Assembly (NCBI GenBank): GCA_963989385.1
Contig: OZ022501.1
Coordinates: 81,638,979 to 81,702,978 of the forward strand
DNA from: Ctena decussata
Taxonomy: Eukaryota; Mollusca; Bivalvia; Lucinida; Lucinidae
DNA: 64,000 nt
Reading direction: 5' to 3'
In this document: piece by piece, positions 1 through 12,900 of the stretch
Numbering within the stretch: the first letter of the stretch is position 1
Layout: each line of letters opens with the position of its first letter
Made by a program: the position numbers and the translations under genes
Notes under the pieces: generated by a model
Databases searched by the model: none
What the model was told of the DNA's origin: nothing
Seen by the model: the letters and a program-made list of their open reading frames with translations, nothing else

Positions 1-3000
1 AAACGCTTAAACAGTGGATTTCTCAGAGATTATTTCAGTCTAAGGTTTAATACTTGGTATACATGGTCGACTAAATGACCAGATGAAGATATTATGTCAC
101 TAAAGGTCAAGGTCATTCCGTCGGACCATCCGTCGTCAAGATTTTCAACAATCTTCTCCTCTGAAACCACTGGGCCGATTGAAGCCAAATTTCATATGCA
201 GCCTCCATGGGTTGAGGGAACGAAAGTTTGTTCACGGTATCTTGGTCACATGACCAAGATGGCCCCACGCCCATATATGGTAAAAACCCTTCAAAAATCT
301 TCTTCTCCAGAACCAAATGGCCTATGACCTTGAAACTTGGTATGTAGCATCGGGCATGCAGGCCTATCATAGTTTGTACAAATCATGACCTTGCGTTGAC
401 CTTGACCTATATACGGCATGGTCAACGTTGGTACGTTAGGCTTTTATATGGGAAAACGCTTAAACACAGGATTTCTCAGAAACTATTTAAGTCTAAGGTT
501 TAATACTTGGTATGCATGGTCGACTAAATGACCAGATGAAGATATTATGTCACTAAAGGTCAAGGTCATTCCGTCAGACCATCCGTCGTCAAGATTTTCA
601 AACATCTTCTCCTCTGAAACCACTGGGCCGATTGAAGCCATATTTCATATGCAGCCTCCATGGGTTGAGGGAACGAAAGTTTGTTCGCGGTATCTTGGTC
701 ACATGACCAAGATTGCCGCCACGCCCATATATGGTAAAAACCCTTCAAAAATCTTCTTCTCCAGAACCAAAAGGCCTATGACCTTGAAACTTGGTATGTA
801 GCATTTGGCATGCGGGCCCATCATAGTTTGTACAAATCATGACCTTGTGTTGACCTTGACCTATATACGGCATGGTCAACTTTGGTACGTTAGGCTTTTA
901 TATGGGAAAAGGCTTAAACATAGGATTTCTTAGAAACTATTTAAGTCTAAGGTTTAATACTTGGTATACATGGTCGACTAAATGTCACTAAAGGTCAAGG
1001 TCATTCCGTCCAACCATCCGTCGTCAAGATTTTCAAACATCTTCTCCTCTGAAACCACTGGGATGATTGAAGCCAAATTTCATATGCAGCCTCCATGGGT
1101 TGAGGGAACGAAAGTTTGTTCGCGGTATCTTGGTCACATGACCAAAAGGGCTGCCATGCCCATAAAGGGTAAAAAACTTTCAAAAATCTTCTTCTCCTGA
1201 ACCAAAAGGCCTATGATCTTGAAACTTGGTATGTAGCATCGGGCATGTGAGCTTATCGTAGTTTATACAAATGATGACCTTGCGTTGACCTTGACCTAAT
1301 TTATGACATGGTCAACTTTGGTCTGTTAGGCTTTTATATGGAAAAACGCTTATATAGTGGATTTCTCAGAAACTATTTAAGTCTAAGGTTCAATATGTGG
1401 TATATATGGTCAACTAAATGACCAGATGAAGATATGTCACTGAAGGTCAACTAAATGACCAGATGAAGATATGTCACTGAAGGTCAAGGTCATTTTGTCA
1501 GTCTGTCCGTCATCAAGATTTTCAAACATCTTCTCCTCTGAAACTACTGGGGAGATTGAAGCCAAATTTCATATGGTGTCTCAGTGGGATAGGGGTACTA
1601 AAGTTTATACCTGGGGTCTGGGTCACATGACCAAGATGGCAGCCATGCCCATATATGGTAAAAACCCTTCAAAAATCTTCTTCTCCTGAACCAAAAGGCC
1701 TATGATCTTAAAACTTGGTATGTAGCATCGGGCATGCAAGCCCATCATAGTTTATACAAATGATGACCTTGCGTTGACCTTGACCTAATTTACGACATGG
1801 TCAACTTTGGTAGGTTAGGCTTTTATATGGGAAAACCCTTATACAGTGGATATCTAGAAACTATTTAAGTCTAAGGTATAATACGTGGTTTTTATGGTCA
1901 ACTAAATGACCAGATGAAGATATTATGTCACTAAAGGTCAAGGTCAATTTGTCGGTCTGTCCGTCATCAAGATTTTCAAAACATCTTCTCCTCTGAAACC
2001 ACTGGTCTGATTGAAGCAAAATTTCATATGGAGTCTTAAGTGTGATCGGGGAATAAAAGTTTGTTCTCAGGATCTTGACCAAGATGGCTGCCATGCCCGT
2101 ATATGGTAAAAAACCCGTCAAAATCTTCTTCTCCAGAACCAAAAGGCGTATGACCTTGAAACTTGGTATGTAGCTTTGGGCACTCACGCCCATCATAGTT
2201 TATACAAATGATCATGCATTGACCTTGACCTAATTTATGACACTGTCAACTTTGGTACATTATGTAGGTTTTTATATGGGAAAATGCTTAAACAGTGGAT
2301 TTTTCAGAAACTGTTTAAGTGTAAGGTACAATATTTGGTATATATGGTTGACAAAATGACCAGATGAAGATATATTGTCGTTAAAGGTCAAGGTCATTCT
2401 TTGACTTTTGTACAAGGTCATTGAGATTCTGTCACCTGTCAACATTTTCAAACATCTTCTCAGAGGCCACTGGGGTCAATTGAAGCCATATTTCACATGG
2501 AGCTTCACCGGCTTAAAGGAACCATAGTTTGTTCAGATGGTCTTGGTCACTTGACCAAGATGGCAACCATGCCCATATATGGTAAAAACTCTTCAAACGT
2601 CTTTTTCTCGAGAACCGAAAGGCCTATAACCTTGAAACTTGGTACCGGTATGTAGCATTTGGCACTCAGGCCCATCATAATTTATACAAATGATTACTGT
2701 ATTTCATATGGAGCTTTAATACTGGGTCAAAGGAATCAAAGTTTGTTCAGATGGTCATGGTCACATGAACATGGTGGCCACCATACCCATATATGATAAA
2801 AACCCTTCGGAAATCTTTGTCCAGAAACAAAGGCCCAGTGACCTTGTGGCTTGGTATATAGAATTGGGACTCAACATTAATCCCCAAGGGAGGGGGTTAT
2901 CTGCCCCTGCCCTGATGCTATATACATGTATAAAAGCATTAAAATATATACCAGGACCAAGTGTTAGGTGAGCTACAGGACCATTGGTCCTCTGGTTTTT

Positions 3001-3002
3001 AG
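1..3002 (-). mobile_element. Tandem-array element F7 (relative of F4), 3' end outside window
   Basis: About six diverged copies of a ~450 bp monomer, restarting near 1, 453 and 906 and more diverged after 1345. Each contains the phrases TGAAACTTGGTATGTAGCAT and CACTAAAGGTCAAGGTCATT. The right end (2967-3002) has the sequence of a 5' terminus in reverse: AGGTGAGCTA followed by the palindrome GGACCATTGGTCC. The element therefore runs on the minus strand and its 3' end is cut off by the window. Short open frames across it repeat the same peptide and are not genes. Monomers 1-3 are much more alike than the last two, as expected if the array grows from one side. Confidence 0.85.
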
Positions 3003-3190
3003 TTTTTTGGCTATGTTTTCTCTCTCCCCCCCCCCCCCCCCCCCCTTAATGTCCCTACCTACCGACCCTAAGCAGCAATTTGAAAATATAAACACCAGGT
3101 CAGGAACCTACTTTAGTTCATTTAGGCCAAATAGATCGGTTGATCTATTGAAAACACTGAAATCAGTTTATTTCAGTTCAGTCTTATAAT

Positions 3191-3415
3191 TGAGCCGCGA
3201 CACGAGAAAACCAGCAATGTGGTTGTGTGCCCAGCGCAGACTCAGATCAGTCTGGGCAGCCGCCCAGTCTGATCAGAGTCTTCACTGTCCGCATGGAGCT
3301 AGCTTAGACCGTTAGCTACCCTTAAGCGCTTAGCACAGACTCTGATCAAACTTGTTGAATGCCCAGGCTGTTCTGACTCTGCGCTGGGCTCACAACTACT
3401 TTGTTGGTTTTCCCG
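3191..3415. mobile_element. MITE M1 copy 1, left portion (split by insertion)
   Basis: GC-rich palindromic element beginning TGAGCCGCGACACGAGAAAA. The remaining 17 bp of its right terminal inverted repeat, ending GTCGCGGCTCA, lies 5.2 kb away at 8645-8661. The interruption is the element at 3416-8644. Seven more copies of M1 lie in this window. Confidence 0.85.
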
Positions 3416-3666
3416 CAGGGCTCTCACAACCCTTTTTGGGAATGGGGCCGGGGCCTTTTGAATTGGGAAAAATAGCGTCGTTTTGTCTAAAATTGGGAAA
3501 ATTTTCATTGTTTTATGTGTGAAGTTTTCATTGTCAGACCAACACAACTTACATATGGTATTGTTATATTTTCAGAGGAATCCAGTCAATAAGCAGACAT
3601 AGATCTGGCAGATAGTGAATCATAATAAACTTTATCAAATAGTTGGGACTATTTGTGTTTGTTGAG

Positions 3667-6024
3667 TTTTTAGCTCACCTGAGCCAGCGGCTCCGGGGGA
3701 GCTTATAGGATGGTAAGGCTCCGTTGTCCGTCCGTCCGTCCACAATTTCAAACGACTTCTCCTCTGAAACCGCTGGGCCAATTGTAACCAAATTTCATAT
3801 ATGGCCTCCAGAGGAAGGGGGAACGAAAAGTTGTTCAAACCGTCCTGGTCACATGACCAACATGGCCGCCACGCCCATATATGGTAAAAACCTAAAAAAA
3901 TCTTCTTCTCCAGAACCAATAGGCCGATGGCCTTGAAACTTGGTATGTAGCATCGGGTACATGAGTACTACCAAGATTGTTCAAATTATGACCTTGGGTT
4001 GACCTTGACCTTTTTTACGGCGAGGTCAAATTTGCTTCCTTGTGCTTTTATAAGGGAAAATGCTAGAACATAAGATATCTTGAAAACTGTTGAAGATTTT
4101 GGGCTAAAAATCGATATCTACAGTCATCTAAATGAGTACATGAAGATTTATGAGTACAAGAGGTCAAGGTCATTCTTTGACCTTTGACCCAGAACTCTCA
4201 TATTTTGACAATTTCAAACAATCTTCTCAACAGCCACTGGGCCAAATGAAACCAAATTTCATATAGAGCCTCCAGGGGATGAGGGAATGAAAATTTGTTC
4301 AAACGGTTCAGGTCACATGACCAACAAGGCCGCCAATGCCCATATATGGTAAAAACCTTGAAAAACCTCCTACTCCAGAACCAATTGACGGATGGCCTTG
4401 AAACTCGGTATGTAGCATTGGGTACTCGAGTACTATCAAGATTGTTCAAATTATGACCTTGGGTTGACCTTGACCTTTTTACGGCAAGGTCAAATATGGG
4501 AAAATGCTAGAACTTAAGATATCAGGGAAAGTTTTGAAGATTAAGGTCTAAAAGTTGGTATATGCAGTCATCTTTAATGAGTACAATGAAGATTTGTGAG
4601 TACAAGAGGTCAAGGTCATTCTTTGACCTTTGACCCTGAGCTCTCATATTTTGACAATTTCAAACAATTTTCTCAAAAACCACTCGGCCTATTGTAAACA
4701 AATTTCATATAGAGCCTCCAGGGGATGAGGGAATGAAAATTTGTTCAAACGGTTCAGGTCACATGACCAACATGGCCCTCATGCCCATATATGGTAAAAA
4801 CCTAAAAAAAATCTTCTTCTCCAGAACCAATTGACCGATGGCCTTGAAACTTGGTATGTAGCATTGGGTACTCCAGTACTATCAAGAGTGTTCAAAATGA
4901 TGACCTTGGGGTGACCTTGGCCATTTTACAGCAAGGTCAAATATGGGAAAATGCTAGAACATAAGATTTCATGGAAAGTTTTGAAGATTTAGGCCTAAAA
5001 ATTGGTAAATACAGTCATCTTAATGTGTACATCAAGATTCATGACTACAAGAGGTCAAGGTCGTTCTTTGACCTTTGACCCTGAATTCTCAGAATAGTTT
5101 GACAATTTCAACCTTCTCCTTAAAAGCCAATGCGGCAATTGTAACCAAATATTATATAGAGCCTTCAGGGGTCGAGGAAATGAAAATTTCTTCAAATGGT
5201 CTGGGTTACATGACCAACATGGCCACCATGACCATATATGGTAAAATCCTTTCAAAATCTTTTTCTCCAGAACCAATTGATCAGTGGCCTTGAAACTTGG
5301 TATGTAGCATTGGGTACTCCAGTACTATCAAGATTGTTCAAATAATGACCTTGGTTGACCTTGACCTTTTTTACAGCAAGGTCAAATATGGGAAAATGCT
5401 AGAACATAAGATTTCATGGGAAGTTTTTGGCCTAAAAATTGGTATATACAGTCGTCTTAATGAGGTCATGAAGAATTATGAGTACAAGAGGTCAAGGTCA
5501 TTCTTTGACCTTTGACCCAGATCTCTCATATTTTGACATTTTCAAACATTTTCTCAAAAGGCAAAGGGCCAATTGTAATCACGTTTCATATAGAGCCTCC
5601 AGGGGTTTATTGAACGAAAATTTGTTCAAATGGTCCAGGTCACATGACCAACATGGCCACCATACCCATTTATGGTATAAACCTTAAATATTTTTTCTTC
5701 TCCAGAACCAATACACCAATGGCCTTGAAACTTGGTAAGTAGCATGGAGTACTAGAGTACTACCAAGACTGTTCAAATGATGACCTCGGTTTTTCCTTAA
5801 CTTTTTTTGCGGCATGGTCAAATATGGGAAAATGCTAGAACATAAGATTTCATGGAAAGTTTTGCCTAAAAAATGGTATATATGGTTGCCTTAATGAGTA
5901 CATGAAGATTTATGAGTACAATAGGTCATGGTCATTCTTTGACTTTTGACCCAAGACTCATATTTTGACAATTTCAAAACATAAGAAAAAGCCACTTTGC
6001 CAATTGTTCAGGTGAGCGCTTGTT
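3667..6024 (-). mobile_element. Tandem-array element F4a
   Basis: Minus-strand copy of F4. Its 3' terminus is at the left: oligo-A, AGCTCACCTGAGCC, a GGCTCCGGGGGAGC hairpin and a (CCGT)n tract at 3727-3740. Five ~455-465 bp monomers follow. At the right end CAGGTGAGCGCTTGTT closes the element, but the 5' hairpin present in copies F4b and F4c is missing. Open frames of 60-95 codons inside are shadows of the repeat. Confidence 0.85.
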
Positions 6025-6788
6025 CATTCTTTCCTTTGAATTGGCAACTTCTCTATCTTGCCACTCTCAAATTGGAGACAAGACTGGGACCTAGAAAAAA
6101 AGTGTTTCAATATAACAACAGTATAACACTCTAGGTTTGAAGCATCTGTGAACTAAGCATAATGTGCAGTTGAGAGAAAGTGGACTGTCACAATGCAGAA
6201 CATGACAAAACTCTCAGTCCTGCAAGTACAAAACATCCACGGTATGTCACTATCACTATACTAACTATTGAATATCCCGGTAATCCTGTTTATGATTTTG
6301 GATATGGCCAAAAATGTCTGTGAAAATCGATTCAGGTACGAAACACAAAAAACAGCAGAATCATCCACCAAAGGTGAAAACTCCGATAAAATTTTGCATT
6401 GGAAGGCTTTAAATTAAAGAATAAGTCAAAATATTGTTCACCACAACAATATTGACCCTTGAAGCAAAGAAAATATTAGCATATTGCAGCGAAAATTGCT
6501 AGGCTATTAGCCCTCTAATGAAAGGGAAGTAACTCTAACAGTACATGATAAAACCCGGTACCACTTTCCAGTAACAAAACATGACAATCGTGATTGAAAA
6601 TGTAATTGCTTCCCGATTTTTAAAGTTATAAATTATGTTAACATTTTTAGTTTTAAGTGTTTTTTTAAACCATTTTGCACTGATACAACAGCAGTATTCT
6701 TGGACCAAACAGGCTTAGTCAGATTGGGAATTTTTCATCTGGAATTGGGGAAAAAACATACATTTTGGCATTGGGAATGGGGCAGACT

Positions 6789-8591
6789 TGGGGTCGAATA
6801 CTTTTAAAAGTATTCGAATACAAATACAAATACTTTGCAATTTAAGAATACAGAATACAAATAAAAATACTTTTTTTATGAATGTATTCAAATAAAAATA
6901 CAAATACTTTGCAAATGTATTCGAATACTTTTGAATACTTTTCAATAAAAATGGAAATTTCATTAACCAATAGTTTATGCTGAACTTTCATATCTCTTGT
7001 AGTCCAGAGATTTTACTACATTTAATTTTGAATACAAGATTCTTTCATTTGACCTGTCCTAGATATCTTCATATCTATTTTAGAACCTTATATTTCTATG
7101 GTACAACTTGATATCTTGCAACAGAAAACACAATGAATTAAACCTTTACCTGTTGAATCTAAATATATCCCACCTTGCAGCAGTGTAGATCCTGATCAGA
7201 TGGCTTCTTCAGAAGCCAGTTGATCTGGATCTACACTATTAGTCATTTTGATTCTAAATATATAGCAATAAATTGCATCAAATTCAAAGTTATCATGGCA
7301 TTTTAATTTATTCAGCAGGTTAAGGGTTAAAGGCAGTGTCTGGACAGGGTTTTCTTAAATTGTATGAGATTGGGCATTTGTTGTGATTTTAATCCCTATT
7401 TCAAATTATGTTTGGTTGAAATTAAGATAGGATCATAATTGTGTATTGTAATTTTTGAGAAACAAGTGTCGAAAATTTGTACAGGTATGGCATGGCTTAG
7501 TTGTCAGTTCTGTGCCTTGTCCCTATTTACTACTGTCCTGGGGCAATCTACTGAAAGATAACATGTATATAGGTATTATGTTTGCTAACTTGGAAGTTAA
7601 ACCTAATGATGCCTAGTGCCATAAAAGAGATCTTGACTAACAGTGTTAACCAAGATCGGACACTGTAGAGTGCAGCATATGATCAGGGTTTTCAATTATG
7701 GTTCAAAAACTTGTTTTTTTTTTATAGAAAGTTATGAAAAGAAAATCAGAGTTGGATGTAGTCTGTACTGGTGCTGATACCACTTAAAATCTCAAAATGT
7801 TCAAACACTTTAGCAGGCATTTTAAAGCACTTTTCATGAAATTTCCTAATATCAGAATTTTAGATAGCACAAATATCTCTGAACAAAGAACTTACTATCA
7901 TATGAAGAACAACTGAAGTATACTGGATATATCAGGAGATTTTCTGTGTGTTCATAGGTGCCAAAAACAGGCCCCATTCCCAAACAGAATTTCTTATAAA
8001 TCATGCTTAATTCCCAAATTTTGCAACTTATACCTGGAATTTTCATTCCCAAATGGACAATTTTTTCCCCAATTTTAGGAAAATGCCCCATTCCCAAAAT
8101 ACCTGGATATACCTGGATAAAGCTCTGTATATTTTCTTCTGCTTTTCACACCTCTTATACAACTAATTATAATAAAAACACTTTAAAAAGTGGTAAACAT
8201 ATAATAATTAAATGCTTGTCATTTTGATTGAATACTTTTCTATAGCATCAAAGCAAACAATTGATAAAATTAATATTCTTTGAACTCTTTTATGTACTGT
8301 CTTTACCTTTGAGGTGTAGTCTTCAAAGTTCCTACGCTTGCATTCTTGGACTTTAGTCACATCAATCCCATAATGTATGTAATTTTATGCACCAATGTTT
8401 CCTTAAAATGGACCAAAGTATTCATACTGTATTCATAAAAGTATTCATGAATACATGAAATTTGCAGTGTATTCGAATACAAATACAAATACTTTCATTC
8501 TAAGGAATCCATGAATACAGAATACTTTATGAATACTCAGAAAATGTATTTGAATAGTATTCGAATAAGAATACAGAATACGATTACCCCA
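6789..8591. mobile_element. Possible nested TIR element inside H1
   Basis: Bounded by TGGGGT...ACCCCA with dense runs of GAATAC and AAATAC type words on both inner flanks (6795-6950 and 8395-8590), which together make an imperfect inverted repeat. No clear target duplication was found, so the boundaries are tentative. The interior (7000-8390) has no recognisable coding sequence. A 27-bp-arm hairpin with GATCC/GGATC words sits at 7179-7240. Confidence 0.35.
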
Positions 8592-8644
8592 TGTCTGGAA
8601 TGGGGCCGAATTTCGGCCCCAAATTTCGGTGATCGAGAGCCCTG

Positions 8645-8661
8645 TCCCGTGTCGCGGCTCA
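8645..8661. mobile_element. MITE M1 copy 1, right terminal inverted repeat
   Basis: TCCCGTGTCGCGGCTCA completes the MITE that begins at 3191. It is the only part of that copy on this side of the H1 insertion. The next 650 bases (8662-9310) hold no feature I can name apart from an (AT)n run at 9121-9136. Confidence 0.75.
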
Positions 8662-9310
8662 TATAACATTTGCACATACACAGCCTTGCAAACTGCAAGA
8701 TAATTCTCTGGTAGAATTGAGACTTTTGTGGAAGCAGTCATCTTGCCCTAAACAGACAGAATATTTATAGAGGCAATTTTTGCAGAAAATGTGTTTCAAC
8801 CGCTGTGACTGGTAAATTTGGTGATAATATTGACAAACTTCTCCCATGAGTTGATAAACTTCTCCCTATTTTAACTGGAGGGAGAAGTCACTTCTCCCAA
8901 AAATTCTGGGCTGGCTGGATCCCTGCTCCCTCTGATAAAGCAATATTTTTACCTGTATGAGAACCACTATCCCATAGTCTGGAAGCTGAGATTGTATCCA
9001 CTGCACTGTAGATTATTGATCTCTTCGATTTCCATTCCAGGTTTTAAACTATGCCCTCAAATTCACAGACAAGTAGAGGTTCGTGAAAACTGAAAACCAT
9101 TAAACTAATCAGATATTTGTATATATATATATATATTATAATAATTTATTGTTGAAATGATCAACATTATTATTGTCCGAAAATCATTCGGTCATTCAAA
9201 TAGCTGAAAGAATGCACATATACAGATTTTACACAGATTTACAGTTTTACACCAACTTACCAGTAACCATTACAACAGAAAAAAGAAGGTGATTGCGCGC
9301 TAGCCGTCTT

Positions 9311-9776
9311 CACTATTTTCTGTTAAAACATGGACCAAATAGATATGATTAGATCAAAAGTGGTATGATACAGTATCTCTATTTTCTGTTAAAACATGGA
9401 CCAAATAGATATGTTTAGATCAAAAGTGGTATGATACAGTATCTCTATTTTCTGTTTAAACATGGACCAAATAGATATGTTTAGATCAAAAGTGGTATGA
9501 TACAGTATCTCTATTTTCTGTTAAAACATGGACCAAATAGATATGATTAGAACAAAAGTGGTATGATACAGTATCACTATTTTCTGTTAAAACATGGACC
9601 AAATAGATATGTTTTTGGATCAAAAGTGGTATGATACAGTATCACTGTTTTCTGTTAAGACATGGACCAAATAGATATGTTTAGATCAAAAGTGGTATGA
9701 TACAGTATCACTATTTTCTGTTAAAACATGGACCAAATAGATATGTTTAGATCAAAAGTGGTGTGATACAGTATCA
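9311..9776. repeat. 66-bp minisatellite, seven units
   Basis: Units start at 9313, 9379, 9445, 9511, 9577, 9645 and 9711. The period is 66 bp except one 68-bp unit carrying two extra T. Each unit contains CTATTTTCTG, AACATGGACCAAATAGATAT and GTATGATACAGTAT. Units are nearly identical, so the expansion is recent or homogenised. The array ends about 80 bp before the first visible PRIM2 exon, inside or just upstream of an intron. Confidence 0.95.
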
Positions 9777-9857
9777 AATTCGCTGTTTGATATCATGATT
9801 TTGTGGCGATGATATTTGGTGATACTCAGCTGTAGTGTTTGCTGGAATATTTTTCAG

Positions 9858-9967
9858 TGCTGAAGGCGGTTGAAACAGTTGGCACTAAATATATAAAAGG
9901 ATCAGAAAATTATGAGAATGCTGTGAGAGAGGAGCTTAAAAAGACATCTTTCAGAAGTTTTGTGATG
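9858..9967 (+). CDS. PRIM2: PRIM2 exon a (first visible)
   Basis: Acceptor ATTTTTCAG and donor GTAAGT. Two bases complete an upstream codon, then 36 codons: [14 protein letters not shown] through FRSFVM. This matches the human stretch starting near residue 54, LLKSVENLGVSYVKG, so at least one coding exon lies further 5'. Confidence 0.95.
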
Positions 9968-12900
9968 GTAAGTAAAATTCAGTCATGCCATATTGTATCT
10001 TGTGGATGTGTTTGTGTGAGGGGGTGGGGGGAGGGAGGGGTTGGGAGTACAGGATTTGAAATATCTTATTAGAGAGATGAATAAAATAATTCTTATGAGT
10101 GTCACATATTCTTTTACAGATTGCATTGTTGTAAAACATTTTATTGCCATTAAAATTCTAAAAAATGGGACACCAAAATAACTGAATTGTCCTAAAAATA
10201 AAACAGTCTGGTTCTATAGTACAGTAATGCATCCAAAACATGCTATTGGAATAGCAAACAGTGTAAAACTTGATCAAGGAGCAGTCTGCTCTGGGTCTTC
10301 ACTGTTTGCTCCCAATATATAGAATTTTTACGTTATTATTAAATGAGTCACTTAGATCTTAAGAGCTTCTAGGTATTCAGTCGGCGCTTTGCAGACAACG
10401 TCAGCTGCTGTCAGTTTGTGTAGAACATTTAGTTTCATATCTGAAACACTCTCAGTCTCCATGTGTGCCTGATGGTGAAAGCTTATGCAGGGATAATTCT
10501 GGCCCAGAATTTTACAAGAGAAAATATCTGAATTAGCCATTTTTTGTGAGAAATTCTCCATTGTCGATGAGAGTTTTGGTACAATCCATTATAGAAATGA
10601 ATTTATGCTAGAGATTTTTCTCCGATTGAACAGTTTATGGTGAGATTTTTAACTAAGAATAGAGCAAATCTCTCAAAATCTCACCTGAAAATGATCCCTG
10701 CTGATGACTCTGGAGAAATCATTGGCTATCAATAAATGTATGAAGATATTTAAAATCAGTCAAGAGTTGGTCAGAGCTCCAGATAATTTTTACAGTGGTT
10801 TCAGTATTTACCAAACAGAATTTTAACCTTTTCAGTATCCTGATGAGTCCTTTCAGTATCGGTACTCCTGAGATGCAGTGGTTGTTCAGTATCTTTTTAA
10901 CGCACAACTGGTCTCCCAAAATGTCAGTCTACTTGTTCTTGTCCAGGGTTCTTGCTTAAAACTCTGGACAACAGGAACGACCCAGGCCGAACGGGAATAA
11001 GGCCGAAACGACCCGGGGCCGAAAGGGAATTGGGCTGAAACGACCCGTTACCGACCCTGACAGTGTTTTGCTTTCCTTTTACCACGCATCAGGGGACGAT
11101 CGGCTGATATTTGCTGGTTAGAGTTCACTAGAATTAACCACTGGCTTGCCGAAGCCAAAGTTTTCCAGCTTCGCACAACATGGTGGGGCCATTTATTGAA
11201 TGTTCAGTCAAGTAACAGAGACGTTTTTTGCAACATGTTTGTTCAACGAAAATGAAAGTACCTACGCAATCGACCGGAAAGATCATGTGCAATTTAGCGA
11301 TTGGCTAACGCTCGGTAAATTCCAATACTCATGCTTGTTCCCGGTCTATTCATAAAAACGACCAGTAAAAGCCGAAAAGAGAATGCTGAAAATAGGTACC
11401 ATGTGCTTTCTGTTTTCGGAAAAAGGTTGACTGCGCATGCTCAGACAGCGCATGCGCTGAAGCAATGATTAGTAAATGCTAAAAATAGGTAACATTCTGG
11501 CTATTGAAAAACGGTTGACCGCGCATGCTATAGCGTAAATACGTAACACATTTGAGCTGCTTTCGTAAGCTGAGAAATGACTACTGTTTTCGGTACGAGT
11601 GTAATTTCAAGACACTTCGTATTTTGTCTTTTTTGGTCCGTATTTTACGCAAATACGAAGCTTATCTGGCTCTCTGGTTGGTTGTTCTAAACATGGTTAG
11701 CTTAACAATATCAATAGCCGAGGCAGCTGAGTCAAGGCTTCGTTAATCTTAAAGTACACATAGAATCAAGCATTCTAATATTGTTTTTGCACAACAAAAG
11801 CTGCTCTCATTAATTTAGTCCGCAGAAGTGGCTTTGTGTGTATGTGTGATTGTTTAATACTTTTGAAAATATAGTCTCGTTAACTAATGACTTAGGTTTT
11901 GAACAACTGAGACAGGATTGAAAAATCTATATGCTGTGTGTAATGAGCTTGTTATGATGCATTTCAAAAGAAAATACCACAAAACTTATTTCTTCATAAA
12001 TTATTTCAGAGAACTGATGAAGAGGAGCAAGAGAAAGCCAGAAAGATTGACCATATATCACATTTTATACTGCGTTTAGCGTATTGTCGCTCGTAAGTAT
12101 TGTCTACAATGTTGATCGTGTCTTACACATCAAATTCAGTTCATTTGCTAGTAATGCAGACATTTTAGCCTGACAGTGGAATAGATTATAGGAGTATGTT
12201 GTAATAATTTGGGATCATTTTCTCCACTTCTCTTCCAAAACTTTTACTAAATAACTTTTTAAGAGAATTGAAGAACATGAAGGCACTCTTTTATAAAGGT
12301 ATATTGCCTCACCACATGTTTTGGGTACTCTTATGAATCTCCACAACATGTTGCTACAGAGAAAAGTGACAAAATTGTTCTAAATTATCCCTGTTACTCA
12401 TGTTATTGGGAACACTAAAGAATTAAATGGAAGTTTTACAGAAATGCTCTGGGAATTATCTTCAAACTTAGCTCTATCATAAGTGGTATATTTAATTAGG
12501 AAAGAATCAGACAGATGTAATCAGTCTTCAGTATTAGCAATGTATAAATAGAATACATTTGAATTAAAAGTTTGTCTCTGTAAATGGATACACAACCATG
12601 CTTTTCTACCATTTTACAAGGGGAAAAACTATAACTTTCTGCTTGCTTCATTGGATAATGAAGCCCTTCCGAAAGGGGGGGTCTACTCTTCAAGAAAAGA
12701 ATTTGCTCTTTGGAGAGCAAATCCTTACCTTTAAGAGTTAATTCCCATTGAAAAGGGAGACAAAATGAAAGTGGCAGAGTAATTGTTGCTTCCCCTTGAA
12801 CCTATTCACCTTAAGAACTTTCAGTGGGTTTAAATTTCATGTTTCATTATAGTTCTATACAAATAGTAGACAGGATTTTATGTTGTAGAGATAGTAGACT

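Larger units (their letters stand above)
3416..8644. mobile_element. TIR element H1 inserted into M1 (5.2 kb, itself a nest)
   Basis: Starts CAGGGCTCTC and ends GAGAGCCCTG, a 10-bp terminal inverted repeat. It is flanked by TCCCG at 3411-3415 and again at 8645-8649, and removing it restores a normal M1 right end. CAGGG ends resemble hAT elements, but the duplication visible is 5 bp, not the 8 bp usual for hAT, so the superfamily is uncertain. Subterminal DNA on both sides repeats the phrase TTGGGAATGGGGC. No transposase frame was seen. It contains F4a (3667-6024) and a second TIR-like segment (6789-8591). The remaining unique stretches (6025-6788) show nothing recognisable. Confidence 0.65.

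Noticed and set aside
9311..9776. CRISPR-like array
   Set aside because: The units are contiguous 66-bp tandem copies without unique spacers, in an animal genome.
1..9857. Missing N-terminal exon(s) of PRIM2
   Set aside because: I looked for the conserved YPHxLQFY...ENISLxEFE region in all frames and saw no match; repeats dominate this interval.
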